This document shows positions 42,477 to 50,339 of a DNA stretch of 64,000 nucleotides, piece after piece. Both the position numbers and the translations under genes were made by a program. Within the stretch, counting starts at the first letter, position 1. Every line of letters starts with the position of its first letter. Source of the DNA: Andeanibacterium sp035497315 (GTDB taxonomy: Bacteria > Pseudomonadota > Alphaproteobacteria > Sphingomonadales > Sphingomonadaceae). The notes under the pieces were generated by a model. The model was not told where the DNA came from. It was given only the letters and a program-made list of their open reading frames with translations, and made no database searches. The stretch spans positions 42,733-106,732 of the forward strand of contig DATJDU010000070.1 in the NCBI GenBank assembly GCA_035497315.1, given 5' to 3'.

Positions 42477-44216
42477 TCAGCCTGCAAGTTGCTCCGCGTC
42501 AAGAGCATAGAGCAATTCCGCGCCCGCCCGGGCCGATGCGGCAAGGCCCAGAGCTTCGGGCACCAGGCGATCGAGGAAGAAGCGCACGCTCACCGGCTTG
42601 GTAGCGGCAAGGGCGGGTGCATGGCCCGCTTCCACGGCACGGAGCTGGCGCAGCAATTGCCAGCCGGCAGTGGCGACGGCGCACATGGTGCAGAAGGGCA
42701 CGCTCCCGGCCAGCCTGTCGTCCAGAGTGGCGTCATGCAGCATCCATTCGCCGATTTGCGCGCATTCCTGCGCCAGTGCGGCGAGATTCGGCTCATCGGC
42801 ACTGTCGCGGGCGATGTCGGCCATCAGCGCGGCCAGCACGCCGCCATTGTCCATTGCAAGCTTGCGGGTGACGAGATCTGCCGCCTGAATGCCGTTGGTG
42901 CCTTCATAGATCGGCGGAATCCGCGCATCGCGCAGGTGCTGCGCCGCGCCCGTTTCCTCGATATAGCCCATGCCTCCGTGGACCTGGATGCCCAGGCTGG
43001 CGACTTCCATGCCGATATCGGTGCCCCAGGCCTTGATCAGCGGCACCAGCAGGTCCGCGCGGGATTGCGCGGCGCTGTCGCCCAATGTGCTCCGGTCGAC
43101 CTGGCCGGAGGTGTAATAGAGCAGGGCACGCGCGCCTTCGGTCAGCGCTTTCATGCGCAGCAGCATGCGGCGGACGTCGGGATGTTCGATAATCGGCACC
43201 GGCGCGCGGCTGGCGGCGCCGGCACGGGCGGATTGCACCCGCTCCCGCGCATAGGCCATGGCTTGCTGCAGCGCCCGTTCCGCTATCTGCACGCCCTGAT
43301 TGCCGACATTGATGCGGGCCGAGTTCATCATCGTGAACATGGCCTTCAGGCCTTCGTTCTCGCGCCCGACCAGCTCGCCGATGCATTCGCCATTGTCGCC
43401 ATAGGACATGACGCAGGTGGGCGATGCGTGGATGCCCAGCTTGTGCTCCAGGCTCACCGCCCGCAGATCGTTGCGCGCGCCGGGCGTGCCGTCTTCATTG
43501 GGGAGGAATTTGGGCACCAGGAACAGCGAGATCCCGCGGCTGCCTTCCGGTGCACCGGGCAGGCGGGCGAGGACGAGGTGGACGATATTCTCCGCCAGCT
43601 CGTGATCGCCCCAGGTGATGAAGATCTTCTGGCCGACGATGCGATATTTGCCGGCATGTTCCCCGCTTTCGATCGGCGCGGCCGTGCTGCGAAGCGCGCC
43701 GACATCGCTGCCGGCCTGCGGCTCGGTTAGGTTCATCGTGCCGGGCCATTCACCGCTGATCAGTTTGGGGAGATAGATATCTCGCTGCGCCTCGCTGCCA
43801 TGCTTCTCCAGCGCCTCGATCGCGCCGACGGTGAGCATGGGCAAAAGCGAGAAGGCGAGGTTCGCCGTGCCGAGATTCTCCATCACATTGATGGCCAGCG
43901 TGTAGGGCAGGCCCTGCCCGCCATACTCCACCGGGCCGGAAATGGCGTTCCAGCCTTGCTGGGCATAGGCGGCGTAGGCCTCGGCAAAGCCGGCGGGCAG
44001 GATGACTTTGCCCTCCACTAGCTTCGCACCTTCCACATCGCCGATCCGGTTCAGCGGAGCCCATTCGCCCGCCGCCAGCGCACCGATGCCCTGGGCGATG
44101 GCCTCCACCATATCAGGCTCGGCAGCGGCGAAACGTTCATGGGAGGCCAGCTCGGCAATCCCGGCATTGACGGCGATGGCGAGCAATTGGTCGTCCAGTG
44201 CGGGGGCGTAAGGCAT
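42477..44216 (-). CDS. Acyl-CoA dehydrogenase (large, C-terminal-extended)
   Basis: The 579-residue FAD enzyme introduces the alpha-beta double bond of acyl-CoA in beta-oxidation. TMNLTEPQAGSDVGALRSTA and the catalytic region RDARIPPIYEGTNGIQAADL (with the Glu base) are present, as is the LLPMLTVGAIEALEKHGSE helix. It has a C-terminal extension of about 140 residues (AcylCoA_DH_C type), placing it in the large group of 590-600 residues. The ATG at 44216 follows AAGGGAG. Upstream lies a 21-base-spaced direct repeat that may be an operator. Confidence 0.94.
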   Translation of the reverse strand: MPYAPALDDQLLAIAVNAGIAELASHERFAAAEPDMVEAIAQGIGALAAGEWAPLNRIGDVEGAKLVEGKVILPAGFAEAYAAYAQQGWNAISGPVEYGGQGLPYTLAINVMENLGTANLAFSLLPMLTVGAIEALEKHGSEAQRDIYLPKLISGEWPGTMNLTEPQAGSDVGALRSTAAPIESGEHAGKYRIVGQKIFITWGDHELAENIVHLVLARLPGAPEGSRGISLFLVPKFLPNEDGTPGARNDLRAVSLEHKLGIHASPTCVMSYGDNGECIGELVGRENEGLKAMFTMMNSARINVGNQGVQIAERALQQAMAYARERVQSARAGAASRAPVPIIEHPDVRRMLLRMKALTEGARALLYYTSGQVDRSTLGDSAAQSRADLLVPLIKAWGTDIGMEVASLGIQVHGGMGYIEETGAAQHLRDARIPPIYEGTNGIQAADLVTRKLAMDNGGVLAALMADIARDSADEPNLAALAQECAQIGEWMLHDATLDDRLAGSVPFCTMCAVATAGWQLLRQLRAVEAGHAPALAATKPVSVRFFLDRLVPEALGLAASARAGAELLYALDAEQLAG

Positions 44217-44246
44217 CTGCGGCTCCCTTATGTGCGCCTTGGGGCG

Positions 44247-44285
44247 CTTTGACGTAGCGTTCTGTCCCTTTGACGTATCGCTCTG
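44247..44285. promoter_or_regulatory. Direct repeat upstream of acyl-CoA dehydrogenase
   Basis: CTTTGACGTAGCGTTCTG (44247-44264) recurs as CTTTGACGTATCGCTCTG (44268-44285), 16 of 18 identical with a 21-base period, i.e. two helical turns. It lies 31-70 bases before the acyl-CoA dehydrogenase ATG. A tandem operator is plausible; the regulator is unknown. Confidence 0.45.
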
Positions 44286-44475
44286 CGGGGGCGCGGGCAA
44301 GGACGCTACGGAAGGGCGGGTTCGCGCGGGCGGACGAATCAGGGACGCGCGCAAATGCGCGTCCGGAGGCTGAATCTGGGCTCAATCGGGATCGCTGGGG
44401 CAGCCCCTGCTTGACCTGTCGCAGGAATCCGCGATTGAACAACGCCCGGCACTTCTGGAGACTGACGCGGCACAT

Positions 44476-45417
44476 ATGGATCAAGGCGGAACCGAGCTGC
44501 TGACGCCTGATGCGGCAGGCGTTGCCCGCGCGGCCGAGTTGCTGCGCGCCGGGCGCCTCGTCGCCGTGCCGACCGAGACAGTCTATGGCCTCGCCGCTCG
44601 CGCGGATTCGGACGCGGCCGTCGCGGCGATTTATCGCGCCAAGGGCCGGCCGGATTTCAATCCGCTGATCGTGCATGTGGCGGATCTGGAAATGGCGGAA
44701 AGCCTTGCGATTCTGGACGATCGCGCGCGCGAACTGGCAGCGCGTTTCTGGCCCGGACCGCTCACCATGGTATTGCCCCTGCGCTACGGAGCGGCGGTTG
44801 CACCCGCTGTGACAGCGGGACTGCCCACCATCGCCCTGCGCATGCCTGCGCATCGAGTCATGCATGCCCTGCTTGCCGAAACAGGCCTCGCGCTGGCCGC
44901 GCCCTCCGCCAATCGCAGCGGTGCCGTCAGCCCAACCGATGCCGGCCATGTGGTGTCTTCGCTGGGAGGCCGGATCGATGCAGTGATGGATGGCGGACAG
45001 TGCGAGCGAGGCCTTGAATCGACCATCGTCGCCCTGCGCGCCGATGGCAGCTGGCAGCTTCTGCGCCCAGGCCCAATCGAAGAAGCGCAGATTTCCGCCA
45101 TTCTTGGGCGGCCTCATGACGTCACTTCTGCTAAAATCGAGGCTCCGGGCCAGCTCGCCCAGCATTATGCGCCAGGCAAGCCCGTACGGCTGGATGCGAT
45201 ACAAGCGGAGCCCGACGAATTCGTGATCGGCTTCGGGGATATGGCAGGGGATTGCACGCTTTCGGCTACTGGAGACCTCGCAGAGGCAGCCGCCCGGCTA
45301 TACGCTTGCCTACATCTGGCAGCAGCATCGCATAAGCGACGTATTGCCGTGGCGCCGATCCCGGCGGTGGGTATCGGTGCGGCCATCAGGGACCGGCTGG
45401 CCCGCGCGGCGGCTTAA
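44476..45417 (+). CDS. L-threonylcarbamoyladenylate synthase (Sua5 type)
   Basis: The 313-residue protein makes threonylcarbamoyl-AMP, the precursor of t6A37 in ANN-decoding tRNAs. The YrdC domain has VAVPTETVYGLAARA, IYRAKGRPDFNPLIVHV and APSANRSGAVSPT. After a linker with PGQLAQHYAPGKPV it has the C-terminal Sua5 domain, so it is the long Sua5 form rather than TsaC. Its 3' end overlaps the convergent lipoprotein gene by four bases. Confidence 0.94.
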   Translation: MDQGGTELLTPDAAGVARAAELLRAGRLVAVPTETVYGLAARADSDAAVAAIYRAKGRPDFNPLIVHVADLEMAESLAILDDRARELAARFWPGPLTMVLPLRYGAAVAPAVTAGLPTIALRMPAHRVMHALLAETGLALAAPSANRSGAVSPTDAGHVVSSLGGRIDAVMDGGQCERGLESTIVALRADGSWQLLRPGPIEEAQISAILGRPHDVTSAKIEAPGQLAQHYAPGKPVRLDAIQAEPDEFVIGFGDMAGDCTLSATGDLAEAAARLYACLHLAAASHKRRIAVAPIPAVGIGAAIRDRLARAAA

Positions 45418-45743
45418 TCTTCAGGTAACGCTGGAATCGTCGGACGCAGAGCGTCCATTTCATCGGAGATATTGTCGCGTTGGGCACAGGCTTCGCGGCT
45501 GCCATCGGCGCAGGCCTTGTCCTGTTTGCGCCATTCCCGCTCCAGCTTGCCAAGGCGTTCTTCCCGCTTGCGCAAATCGCGTCCGCGCTTCTCATCCGCT
45601 TCCGACTGGCTGGTGGTCGCCATGTCCGCTGCCTTACCGGCAATCTTCACCGGCGCCGTGACGACATTGACGGCAGCCTTGGCAAGGCAGCCGGACAGGG
45701 CGAGCAGGGCCAATGGCGCGCAGAAAAATCGAAATTGGCGCAT
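45414..45743 (-). CDS. Small predicted lipoprotein
   Basis: The 109-residue protein has a lipoprotein signal (FFCAPLALLALSGCLAKA) with Cys19 in the ALSGC lipobox. The mature part contains VNVVTAPVKIAGKAADMATTS and a charged helix of about 30 residues (KRGRDLRKREERLGKLEREW), probably a short coiled coil, then two Cys. Function unknown; likely in the inner or outer membrane facing the periplasm. Confidence 0.78.
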   Translation of the reverse strand: MRQFRFFCAPLALLALSGCLAKAAVNVVTAPVKIAGKAADMATTSQSEADEKRGRDLRKREERLGKLEREWRKQDKACADGSREACAQRDNISDEMDALRPTIPALPED

Positions 45744-45862
45744 CTGCGGCTCCTCCCGTTTCGATTATCGGGCAAGTAAGTTGCGGAGCGATGAACCTGT
45801 TGTCCGCTAACCTTGTTTCTCCGCGCATCAGGTGAGCAAGCCCGATCCCGTCAGCGGATGCG

Positions 45863-45893
45863 AAAAGGGCCGCCCCGGATGGAGCGGCCCCTT
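45863..45893 (-). terminator. Intrinsic terminator of carD
   Basis: GGGCCGC and GCGGCCC pair around a 10-base loop. Read leftward the stem is followed by TTTT. It begins about 25 bases after the carD stop. Confidence 0.7.
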
Positions 45894-45917
45894 CGGTGCG
45901 ATTCGCGTGAGCCGGGC

Positions 45918-46451
45918 TCAGGCGGTTTCGGCAGTCTCGTAATATTTCGGCGCATGTTCGTTGAGGATCGCGAGGATCTTCTTCAATGCGGCCGGCTCGT
46001 CAGTCTTTTCCATCGCGGCCAGTTCGCGGGCGAGGCGACTGGAAGCGGCTTCGAAAATCTGGCGCTCGGAATAGCTCTGTTCGGGCTGATCGTCGGCACG
46101 GAAGAGGTCGCGGGTCACTTCGGCGATCGAGACAAGGTCGCCAGAATTGATCTTCGCTTCATATTCCTGGGCCCGGCGTGACCACATGGTACGCTTGACC
46201 TTGGGCTTGCCCTTGAGCGTATCGAGGGCTTCCTTGAGCGTCTTGTCGCTCGACAGCTTGCGCATGCCGATGGCTTCGATCTTGTTCATGGGAACACGGA
46301 GCGTCATACGCTCCTTCTCGAAGCGGAGAACGTAGAGCTCGAGCTGCATGCCGGCGATTTCTTCGTTTTGCAGCTCGATCACACGGCCGACACCGTGCTT
46401 GGGATAAACAACATAATCGCCGACGGAAAAGGCGGGAGCCTTGGCTACCAT
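45918..46451 (-). CDS. carD: CarD-family transcription regulator
   Basis: The 177-residue protein has the CarD RNA-polymerase-interacting Tudor-like domain at the N-terminus (SVGDYVVYPKHGVGRVIELQ) and a helical DNA-binding C-terminal domain (LSSDKTLKEALDTLKG, KVKRTMWSRRAQEYEAKINSGD). CarD stabilises the open promoter complex and affects rRNA and stress transcription. The ATG at 46451 follows AAAGGA. An exact DnaA-box sequence lies in its upstream region. Confidence 0.93.
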   Translation of the reverse strand: MVAKAPAFSVGDYVVYPKHGVGRVIELQNEEIAGMQLELYVLRFEKERMTLRVPMNKIEAIGMRKLSSDKTLKEALDTLKGKPKVKRTMWSRRAQEYEAKINSGDLVSIAEVTRDLFRADDQPEQSYSERQIFEAASSRLARELAAMEKTDEPAALKKILAILNEHAPKYYETAETA

Positions 46452-46602
46452 GAATCGTCCTTTCTCAGTGCGGGACCTTGGCGCTTTGCAGAGTGACGAC
46501 GTCAAAGACGTTTCCGGGGCCGCAAGCGTGAGCCGCGACCCGAAATTCTCCATCAACCCTGTTGCGTTGCGGGGCCTGCCTTTCGTGATTCCTGTGGCCG
46601 GT

Positions 46603-46611
46603 TGTGGATAA
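46603..46611 (-). promoter_or_regulatory. Exact DnaA-box sequence upstream of carD
   Basis: TGTGGATAA lies about 152 bases before the carD start in the 264-base gap shared with the fdxA 3' end. It could control carD or titrate DnaA. No further boxes cluster with it. Confidence 0.4.
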
Positions 46612-46715
46612 TTGCGACCATCGAGCCATTATGTAGCAGTTTCGCAACAAAAATTCCAGCCCCGCCGAGAGGGCGAGGCCGGTGACAAGGAATCCAGCGA
46701 TGTGAAGTAGTTGAT

Positions 46716-47054
46716 TTAGTCCCCTTCGCCGGGCTCGGGCGAGAAGAACTTGTCGAACTTGCCTTCTTCGCCCTTGTGTTCGTCAGCATCTGCCGGCGGG
46801 TCCTTGCGGGCGGTGATGTTCGGCCATTCCGCTGAATATTTGGCGTTGAGTTCAAGCCAGTTTTCGAGGCCGCCTTCCGTATCGGGCAGGATCGCTTCGG
46901 CCGGGCATTCGGGTTCGCACACGCCGCAGTCGATGCACTCGCTGGGATTGATCACCAGCATGTTCTCGCCTTCGTAGAAGCAGTCGACCGGGCAGACCTC
47001 CACGCAGTCCGTATATTTGCATCGGATGCAGGCGTCGGTAACGACATAGGTCAT
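46716..47054 (-). CDS. fdxA: Seven-iron ferredoxin FdxA
   Basis: The 112-residue ferredoxin has the N-terminal ligand pattern DACIRCKYTDCVEVCPVDCF and a second CIDCGVCEPECPAEAI. These give the [3Fe-4S] plus [4Fe-4S] arrangement of the alphaproteobacterial FdxA type. The acidic C-terminal tail (about residues 75-112) is typical. The ATG overlaps the stop of the S4-domain gene by four bases, so it is translationally coupled. Confidence 0.96.
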   Translation of the reverse strand: MTYVVTDACIRCKYTDCVEVCPVDCFYEGENMLVINPSECIDCGVCEPECPAEAILPDTEGGLENWLELNAKYSAEWPNITARKDPPADADEHKGEEGKFDKFFSPEPGEGD

Positions 47055-47362
47055 GGGTGCGGTTGTCCTTCGCTCAATTGCCTTTCGGGGCCTGCTATGG
47101 CGATTGTGCCCGAAGCGTCAAGTTCCCGATAGCAGGAACGCGCTTCTTCTGGCGGACCGCGCCTGCTTGGCAAAGACAGGATTTCTATCACCGCCACACG
47201 GTTGCGTAGGGGCAAAGTGAGCACATCGCCCGCTGCGATGGCCTGATCCAGCCTGACAACGCGCGTTCCATTACGGCGAATATGGCCTTCACCGACCCAT
47301 TTCTGTGCCAGCGCACGGCTCTTGGCGAAGCGCAGGAACCAGAGCAACCGGTCGATCCGCAC
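47051..47362 (-). CDS. S4-domain RNA-binding protein (Hsp15-like)
   Basis: The 103-residue protein has an S4 RNA-binding domain (RIDRLLWFLRFAKSRALAQ, VGEGHIRRNGTRV, AGDVLTLP). It resembles Hsp15/HslR, which recycles stalled 50S-peptidyl-tRNA complexes, although the C-terminal tail is shorter. The start is a GTG at 47362, 15 bases after the helicase stop, with a weak ribosome site. It sits between the helicase and fdxA in one leftward operon. Confidence 0.88.
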   Translation of the reverse strand: MRIDRLLWFLRFAKSRALAQKWVGEGHIRRNGTRVVRLDQAIAAGDVLTLPLRNRVAVIEILSLPSRRGPPEEARSCYRELDASGTIAIAGPERQLSEGQPHP

Positions 47363-47377
47363 CCTGGAAGCTGCCGC

Positions 47378-50119
47378 TCAGCGCAAGAGGTCGGCCAGGA
47401 TGGCGAAGGCATTGCCTTCGACCGGACGAGCCGGAGCGGCAGGCCGGGCCTCGGGCCGTCTTGCGCCGCCCCCCGGCTTTGCGCCCTTTGCCGCCCTGTC
47501 TCCCCTGCCGGGACGGTCATCCTTGCGGGTCTGCTTGCCGCGATTGGCCGGGCGGCCTTCCTTGCCCTGCGCGCGGGCTTCGCCCCGGGGGCTACGGCGG
47601 TCGTCGTCCTGCCTTTCGGCCCGGTGATCCGTCCTCGGCGCGCGCCAGTCCCACATCAGGGGGGCGGGCGGGCCGAAGGCGTTCTCGGCAAGCGCGCGGT
47701 GGCGCACCGGGCGGAAGCCGGCATCGCGCATCAGCCTTGCGTAGCTATCCTCCGTCATGCCCATTGAGGTGGGCAGCGCGAGATCGATGAAGAAGCGCTT
47801 GCCCGAAGCGGCGGCACGCGCCTCATGCGCGGCGCGGAACAGCTTTTCAGCCATGTCCAGCCGGATCGCCTGCCGACCCGCATGGCGATAGCCGGCGGGC
47901 AGCGCCCGTGCACCTTCGATCACTGCGGCCATGTTTTCCTGCACCACGCGCTTGTCGGCGCCGATCGAATGCAGGATTCGGCGCGGTGCGGGCTTGAGCA
48001 GCGCCGGGGCGAAAATATCCAGCGCGCCGATCGTCACCCCAAGCCGACGCAGGAGATGGCGCCGCTCCTTGGGTAGATGGGCCAGCCCTGCTTTTTCCCG
48101 TGCCACCATGCCGGCGCCGGCGATCACCTGGAGCAGCAGGGCGCGCAATTCGGTGCCTGCTTCGGGATCGCGGCTGCCTTCTTCCAGCTTGCGCAGGGGC
48201 GCGAGCGGGGCAAGTGCGCCCTCCAGCCAGTGACCGAGCGTTTCGGCCAGTCGTTCCGCCTGAACCGGGCCGAGCGCGGTGAGTTCCTTCGTCAGTTCCA
48301 GGCGCGGCCGGGTGATGTCCTTCGTGGGATGGAGGATCGCCACGACCTGCCCGGCGCGCAGTATCTTGCCGTCTTCCAGCGTCAGATCGCCTAGCTCGCT
48401 GGCCGCCAGCTTCTGGGCCTTCTGCGCCAGAAGCTGCGGCAGGTGCTTTTCCGCCGCGGCGAGCAGCAGCTTGCGATCCGCATGGTCGGCCTGTGCGTCT
48501 ACAACAAAGCGGAAACCGTCCAGATGGCCGATCGCTTCGCCTTCGACCAGCACGGCGCCGTCGTCATTCAGTTCAACCTTCAAGAGGCGTGCATCCTTAC
48601 CCATGGTTTTCATCAATACAGAAGTGCGGCGATTGACGAAACGTTCCGTTAGCCGCTGGTGCAGTGCGTCCGAAAGCCGGCTTTCGACCATGCGCGCGCG
48701 GGCGGCCATTTCTTCCTTCGCCAGAACCCAATCGGGCCGCTGGGCGATATAGGCCCAGCTACGGATCGCGGCGATGCGGCCCTGCAGCGTGTCGATATCG
48801 CCGGAAAGATTGTCCAGCTCCGATATCTTCTGCGCCGCATAATCCGCGCCGAGATAGCCATCCTTCAGCTCCTGCCACAGGCGCAGCACAAAGCGGGAAT
48901 GGGTTTCGGCCCCCTGTTGGCGGAAATCGGGCAGCGAACAGGCATCCCAGAAACGCCGCACCACGGCTGGTGCGGTGAGCGTCCCGGCGACTTCCGGCTC
49001 GTCGGCCAGGCGCTTGAGCACTTTCAGGTCGATGGCCTCGGGCGCGGGGGCGAGCTGGGGGTGGTCCGGCTTGGTTTCCAGATCGGCGATCAGGGTCCCG
49101 ACATCGTCGAAGCGGGGATCGGATTCGCGCCAGAACAGCCTCGTCAGCGGGGCGAAGCGATGTTCCTCAATCGCGTAGATTTCTTCCTCGGTGAACTCCA
49201 GCGGCACCCCGCCGCGCCCATCCCGCCCGCCGCCGGACAGCGTGCCGAAGGTTCCATCCTGCTGGTGACGCCCGGCGCGCCCGGCAATCTGCGCCATTTC
49301 GGCGGGAGTTAGCCGCCGTTGGCGCGTGCCGTCGAATTTCGAAAGGCCGGCAAAGGCGACATGGGTGACGTCGAGATTCAGCCCCATGCCAATGGCATCG
49401 GTGGCGACGATGTAATCCACTTCGCCCGACTGGAACAGTTCCACTTGGCGGTTGCGCGTGTCGGGGCTCAGGGCGCCCATCACCACGGCTGCGCCGCCGC
49501 GGAAACGGCGGAGCATTTCGGCCACGGCATAGACCTGCTCGGCCGAGAAGGCGACGATGGCGCTGCGCGGCGGCAGGCGCGAAAGCTTGGCGCTGCCTGC
49601 ATGGCGCAGGGTCGAAAAGCGCGGTCGTTCGACAATCTCGGCCTCGGGCACCAGTGCTTTGACCATCGGGGCGAGAGTGGCGGAGCCGAGCAGCATTGTC
49701 TCGTCCCGCCCACGTGCATTCAGTAGCCGGTCGGTGAAGATGTGGCCGCGTTCTGGATCGGCAGAAATCTGGGCTTCATCGAGCGCGACGAAAGACAATT
49801 CGCCCTTGTCGAGCAGGCCCTGCCCCAATCGTTTTGAGCCTGAATGGCTGGGCCGCCCGGCGGGCATGGCTTCAGCCGTGCAGAGGAACCAACGTGCCTC
49901 GGGCGGCTCAATCCGCTCCTCGCCAGTAATCAGCGCTACCGAGCGGTCACCCTTGATCGCACGAACTTTGTCATAAACTTCACGCGCCAGCAGGCGAAGC
50001 GGGAAACCTATCGCGCCGCTCGAATGGGCGCATAGCCTCTCGATCGCGAGATGGGTCTTGCCGGTGTTGGTCGGGCCGAGCACGGCCTTGATGCGGCTAT
50101 CGGCGGTACTGCGTATCAC
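47378..50119 (-). CDS. SUV3-type ATP-dependent RNA helicase with basic tail
   Basis: The 913-residue protein is a superfamily 2 helicase of the SUV3/mitochondrial-degradosome type found in alphaproteobacteria. Motif I is LGPTNTGKTHLAIERL, motif II DEAQ in FVALDEAQISA, then GSATL, ATDAIGMGLNLD and IAGRAGRHQQDGTFG (motif VI). The middle (about 380-600) has the helical SUV3 region. The tail from about residue 820 is Arg/Lys/Pro/Gly-rich and probably disordered (RNA binding). I prefer the GTG at 50119 by homology; a GTG at 50161 is also in frame and neither has a good ribosome site. Confidence 0.9.
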   Translation of the reverse strand: MIRSTADSRIKAVLGPTNTGKTHLAIERLCAHSSGAIGFPLRLLAREVYDKVRAIKGDRSVALITGEERIEPPEARWFLCTAEAMPAGRPSHSGSKRLGQGLLDKGELSFVALDEAQISADPERGHIFTDRLLNARGRDETMLLGSATLAPMVKALVPEAEIVERPRFSTLRHAGSAKLSRLPPRSAIVAFSAEQVYAVAEMLRRFRGGAAVVMGALSPDTRNRQVELFQSGEVDYIVATDAIGMGLNLDVTHVAFAGLSKFDGTRQRRLTPAEMAQIAGRAGRHQQDGTFGTLSGGGRDGRGGVPLEFTEEEIYAIEEHRFAPLTRLFWRESDPRFDDVGTLIADLETKPDHPQLAPAPEAIDLKVLKRLADEPEVAGTLTAPAVVRRFWDACSLPDFRQQGAETHSRFVLRLWQELKDGYLGADYAAQKISELDNLSGDIDTLQGRIAAIRSWAYIAQRPDWVLAKEEMAARARMVESRLSDALHQRLTERFVNRRTSVLMKTMGKDARLLKVELNDDGAVLVEGEAIGHLDGFRFVVDAQADHADRKLLLAAAEKHLPQLLAQKAQKLAASELGDLTLEDGKILRAGQVVAILHPTKDITRPRLELTKELTALGPVQAERLAETLGHWLEGALAPLAPLRKLEEGSRDPEAGTELRALLLQVIAGAGMVAREKAGLAHLPKERRHLLRRLGVTIGALDIFAPALLKPAPRRILHSIGADKRVVQENMAAVIEGARALPAGYRHAGRQAIRLDMAEKLFRAAHEARAAASGKRFFIDLALPTSMGMTEDSYARLMRDAGFRPVRHRALAENAFGPPAPLMWDWRAPRTDHRAERQDDDRRSPRGEARAQGKEGRPANRGKQTRKDDRPGRGDRAAKGAKPGGGARRPEARPAAPARPVEGNAFAILADLLR

Positions 50120-50339
50120 AATGTGCCGAGTGTGGCAGGCGCACGCGTGGCAGGCAACCACACATTGTGGGCAAGTTTACCTGGCGTGGTACTGGGCTGG
50201 TCCCGGGGCGTAACTGGCCAGCTCAACTAGCCGTTCGCGAGAGTCAGCCTGTCGATATTGACGGCTTATTAACTTTGAACCGCCATGGATTTGCGCCAGA
50301 CAGGCGGCCGGGATCGGGTCGCGCCATTCCGCAGAAGGG

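Noticed and set aside
46452..46715. Second origin or DnaA titration locus upstream of carD
   Set aside because: Only one DnaA box, no AT-rich element and no divergence of gene direction.
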